Positions 13,775 to 15,047 of a stretch of DNA of 15,047 nucleotides are shown here, in pieces. A program made the translations under genes and the position numbers. The stretch's first letter is position 1. The number at the start of each line of letters is the position of its first letter. The DNA comes from CAIKZZ01 sp035524595 (lineage in GTDB: Bacteria; Pseudomonadota; Gammaproteobacteria; Steroidobacterales; Steroidobacteraceae), in the NCBI GenBank assembly GCA_035524595.1, contig DATKOP010000022.1:1-15047 (forward strand), in the 5' to 3' direction. The notes beneath the pieces are model-generated. The model saw nothing but the letters and a program-made list of their open reading frames with translations, was not told where the DNA came from and searched no databases.

Positions 13775-14901
13775 GCGACTAGCTCCGCCGGGAACTCGAT
13801 GTCGATGCGCAGGCCGGGCCGCGTGTTGTGGTGCGCGAACCGGGCGCGGTCGCCGTACAGCACCAGCAGCCGCTCCTGGGTGTTGCGCAGGCCGACGCCG
13901 CGGCCGCCGCCGACGGACGCACCGGGCGCGAGCCCCGGGCCGTCGTCGGCGACGTGCAGCAGCAGGCGCTGGCCGATCACGCGCGCGCCGACGTGCAGCG
14001 TGCCGCCGGCCTCGGCCGGCGCGATCGCGTACTTGAGCGCGTTCTCGATCAGCGGCTGCAGGAGCAGCGAAGGCACCAGTGCGCCGAGCGCCGCCGGGTC
14101 GACGTCGAACTGCAGCCGCAGCCGCGGGCCGAAGCGCAGCTTCTCGATGCCGAGGTAGAGGTCGAGCGCCTCGAGTTCCTGCTTCAGCGTGACCTTCTTC
14201 ATCGGGTCCTGGTCGAGCGTGTGGCGCAGGAACGCCGACAGGCGCGTCACCGCCAGGTTGGCGCGCTCCGTGTCGCGGTCGAGGATCAGCGTCGAGATCG
14301 CGTTCAGCGTGTTGAACAGGAAGTGCGGGTTCAGCTGGTAGCGCAGCATCTTGACCTGCGTCTCGCGGGCGAGCGCGGTCGCGCGCAGCGTCGCCTCGCG
14401 TTCGCGCTGCACCGACTCGTAGTAATAGATGCCGAAGTACAGCGCCGACCAGCAGAGCAGCAGGTACGTCGACGAGAGAGCGCGCGCGAGCAGCTGCGGC
14501 AGCGTCTCCTGCAGCATGCTCCACTCGTGCATGTACACGACGTACGAGGCGGTGATGCACATCCGCCAGAGGACCGCGGTCGGGTAGACGAGCGCGAGGA
14601 TCGCGGGCACGACGACGATCGGCTTCTGGTCGCGCACCAGCCGGTACGCGTAGCGCAGCAGGGAGGAGAGCACGAGTCCGGAGGTCGCCGCGCACACCAC
14701 CACCTGCAGGTAGCCGCTGATCTCCTCGGGCTGGGCCTCGCTCTGGTACAGCGTGAACACGAAGTAGTTACCGATGAAATACGTGCTCCAGCCCGCTGCC
14801 TGCAGCAGCCAGAAGGCGACCTCGTGATTGGGGATCAGCCAGTCGAGCGCGCGCGGGATGGAACGCGCGACCGGATAGGGCTGGGTGGCGGCGGCGACCA
14901 T
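13771..14901 (-). CDS. Membrane sensor histidine kinase, LytS/AlgZ (His_kinase PF06580) type
   Basis: A 376-residue sensor kinase. The N-terminal half has four or five membrane segments (about 29-51, 63-82, 94-127, 137-160) and no recognisable extracytoplasmic sensor domain, so the signal may be sensed in or at the membrane. A short helix (160-185) leads to the phospho-acceptor region, with His193 in LNPHFLFNTLN (190-200), the signature of PF06580 kinases. The ATPase region follows, with N-box LLQPLIENALKY (280-291), DDGPGL (319-324) and GRGVGLRNTQERL (333-345). It should phosphorylate the LytTR regulator encoded next. The ATG at 14901 is preferred over the ATG at 14985: the upstream codons are Arg-rich and run through the intergenic region. 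TACGCT, a -10-like hexamer, lies only 6 bases before this ATG; an in-frame GTG at 14907 is a possible alternative start. Confidence 0.93.
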   Translation of the reverse strand: MVAAATQPYPVARSIPRALDWLIPNHEVAFWLLQAAGWSTYFIGNYFVFTLYQSEAQPEEISGYLQVVVCAATSGLVLSSLLRYAYRLVRDQKPIVVVPAILALVYPTAVLWRMCITASYVVYMHEWSMLQETLPQLLARALSSTYLLLCWSALYFGIYYYESVQREREATLRATALARETQVKMLRYQLNPHFLFNTLNAISTLILDRDTERANLAVTRLSAFLRHTLDQDPMKKVTLKQELEALDLYLGIEKLRFGPRLRLQFDVDPAALGALVPSLLLQPLIENALKYAIAPAEAGGTLHVGARVIGQRLLLHVADDGPGLAPGASVGGGRGVGLRNTQERLLVLYGDRARFAHHNTRPGLRIDIEFPAELVA

Positions 14902-14907
14902 CCTCAC

Positions 14908-14913
14908 AGCGTA
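14908..14913 (-). promoter_or_regulatory. Candidate -10 element for the kinase/regulator operon
   Basis: On the minus strand TACGCT lies 6 bases upstream of the kinase ATG at 14901. If it is the -10, transcription would start at about the ATG, making the message leaderless. A GAGG sequence directly touches the ATG, too close to serve as a normal ribosome-binding site. No clear -35 is visible. Confidence 0.25.
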
Positions 14914-14962
14914 GTCGACCGCGGGCCGCCGGGGGTTCCGTTTGCCGACTCGACGCGGCGAC

Positions 14963-15047
14963 TCACCGCGCCGGCGCACGCGCACCGTCCGCCTCGGGCG
15001 CCAGGCCTGGGTTGGTCACCTGCATCTTCCACTGATGCCCAACAGGC
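14963..15047 (-). CDS. Possible 3' end of an unidentified minus-strand gene (partial)
   Basis: On the minus strand an open frame enters from the right edge and stops with TGA at 14965-14963. The 27 codons read PVGHQWKMQVTNPG, then an Ala/Pro/Arg-rich tail. Third-position GC is about 78 percent, somewhat below that of the neighbours. The ordinary-looking residues HQWKMQVTNPG suggest genuine coding, but the piece is too short to name. It would lie 61 bases upstream of the kinase gene in the same direction. Confidence 0.35.
   Translation of the reverse strand, partial: PVGHQWKMQVTNPGLAPEADGARAPAR

Noticed and set aside
13775..14695. Extension of the response regulator frame upstream to 14695
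   Set aside because: The added sequence is Arg/Ala-rich and lies opposite no independent signal; it is out of frame with the kinase gene that occupies the same bases and has all kinase motifs. The receiver domain begins at 13774.
1..15047. Mobile elements, CRISPR arrays, tRNA genes, toxin-antitoxin or defence modules
   Set aside because: No transposase, integrase, repeated direct repeats with spacers, terminal inverted repeats or cloverleaf sequence could be found, and base composition is uniform across the window.

Overview
The window is a GC-rich, densely coded chromosomal stretch with 13 protein genes, one gene fragment at the right edge, and no intergenic gap above about 110 bases. I see no tRNA, rRNA, CRISPR array, insertion sequence or phage gene. 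Gene content (UvrD with its C-terminal extension, TrkA/TrkH, a UspE-type tandem universal stress protein, class I fumarase, a YpfJ-type metalloprotease, a PF06580-type kinase with a LytTR regulator) suggests a high-GC proteobacterium. A gammaproteobacterium of Xanthomonadales/Nevskiales or Chromatiales type is most likely. This is inferred from protein resemblance only; no 16S or marker search was possible.

Layout. Bases 59-1697 (+): membrane-anchored zinc metallopeptidase, HIT protein, and a small unrecognised protein whose stop codon abuts the stop of the next, convergent gene. Bases 1698-3497 (-): one long gene fusing an acetate kinase to a PduL-type phosphotransacylase, so both steps of acetyl-CoA/acetate interconversion sit on one chain. 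Divergent from it, across a 50-base region holding a perfect 14-bp palindrome: an AI-2E/PerM family membrane protein, then uvrD, trkA and trkH (+, 3548-9736). Bases 9843-10322 (+): an isolated prepilin-like protein behind a CRP-type palindrome. Bases 10331-14901 (-): class I fumarase, UspE-like protein, and a LytTR response regulator / membrane histidine kinase pair joined by an ATGA overlap. The last 85 bases hold what looks like the 3' end of another minus-strand gene.

How the genes relate. Most are housekeeping or stress functions: potassium uptake (TrkAH), DNA repair (UvrD), stress (UspE), central carbon and overflow metabolism (fumarase, acetate kinase-PduL) and a two-component system. 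There is no large multi-gene novel system. The best candidates for something under-described are the acetate kinase-PduL fusion, a serine in place of the usual glycine in the first selectivity-filter loop of TrkH, and an orphan prepilin-like protein with Gln instead of the assembly-critical Glu at mature position 5. Several genes have a -10-like hexamer 5-7 bases from the start codon, suggesting leaderless transcripts.
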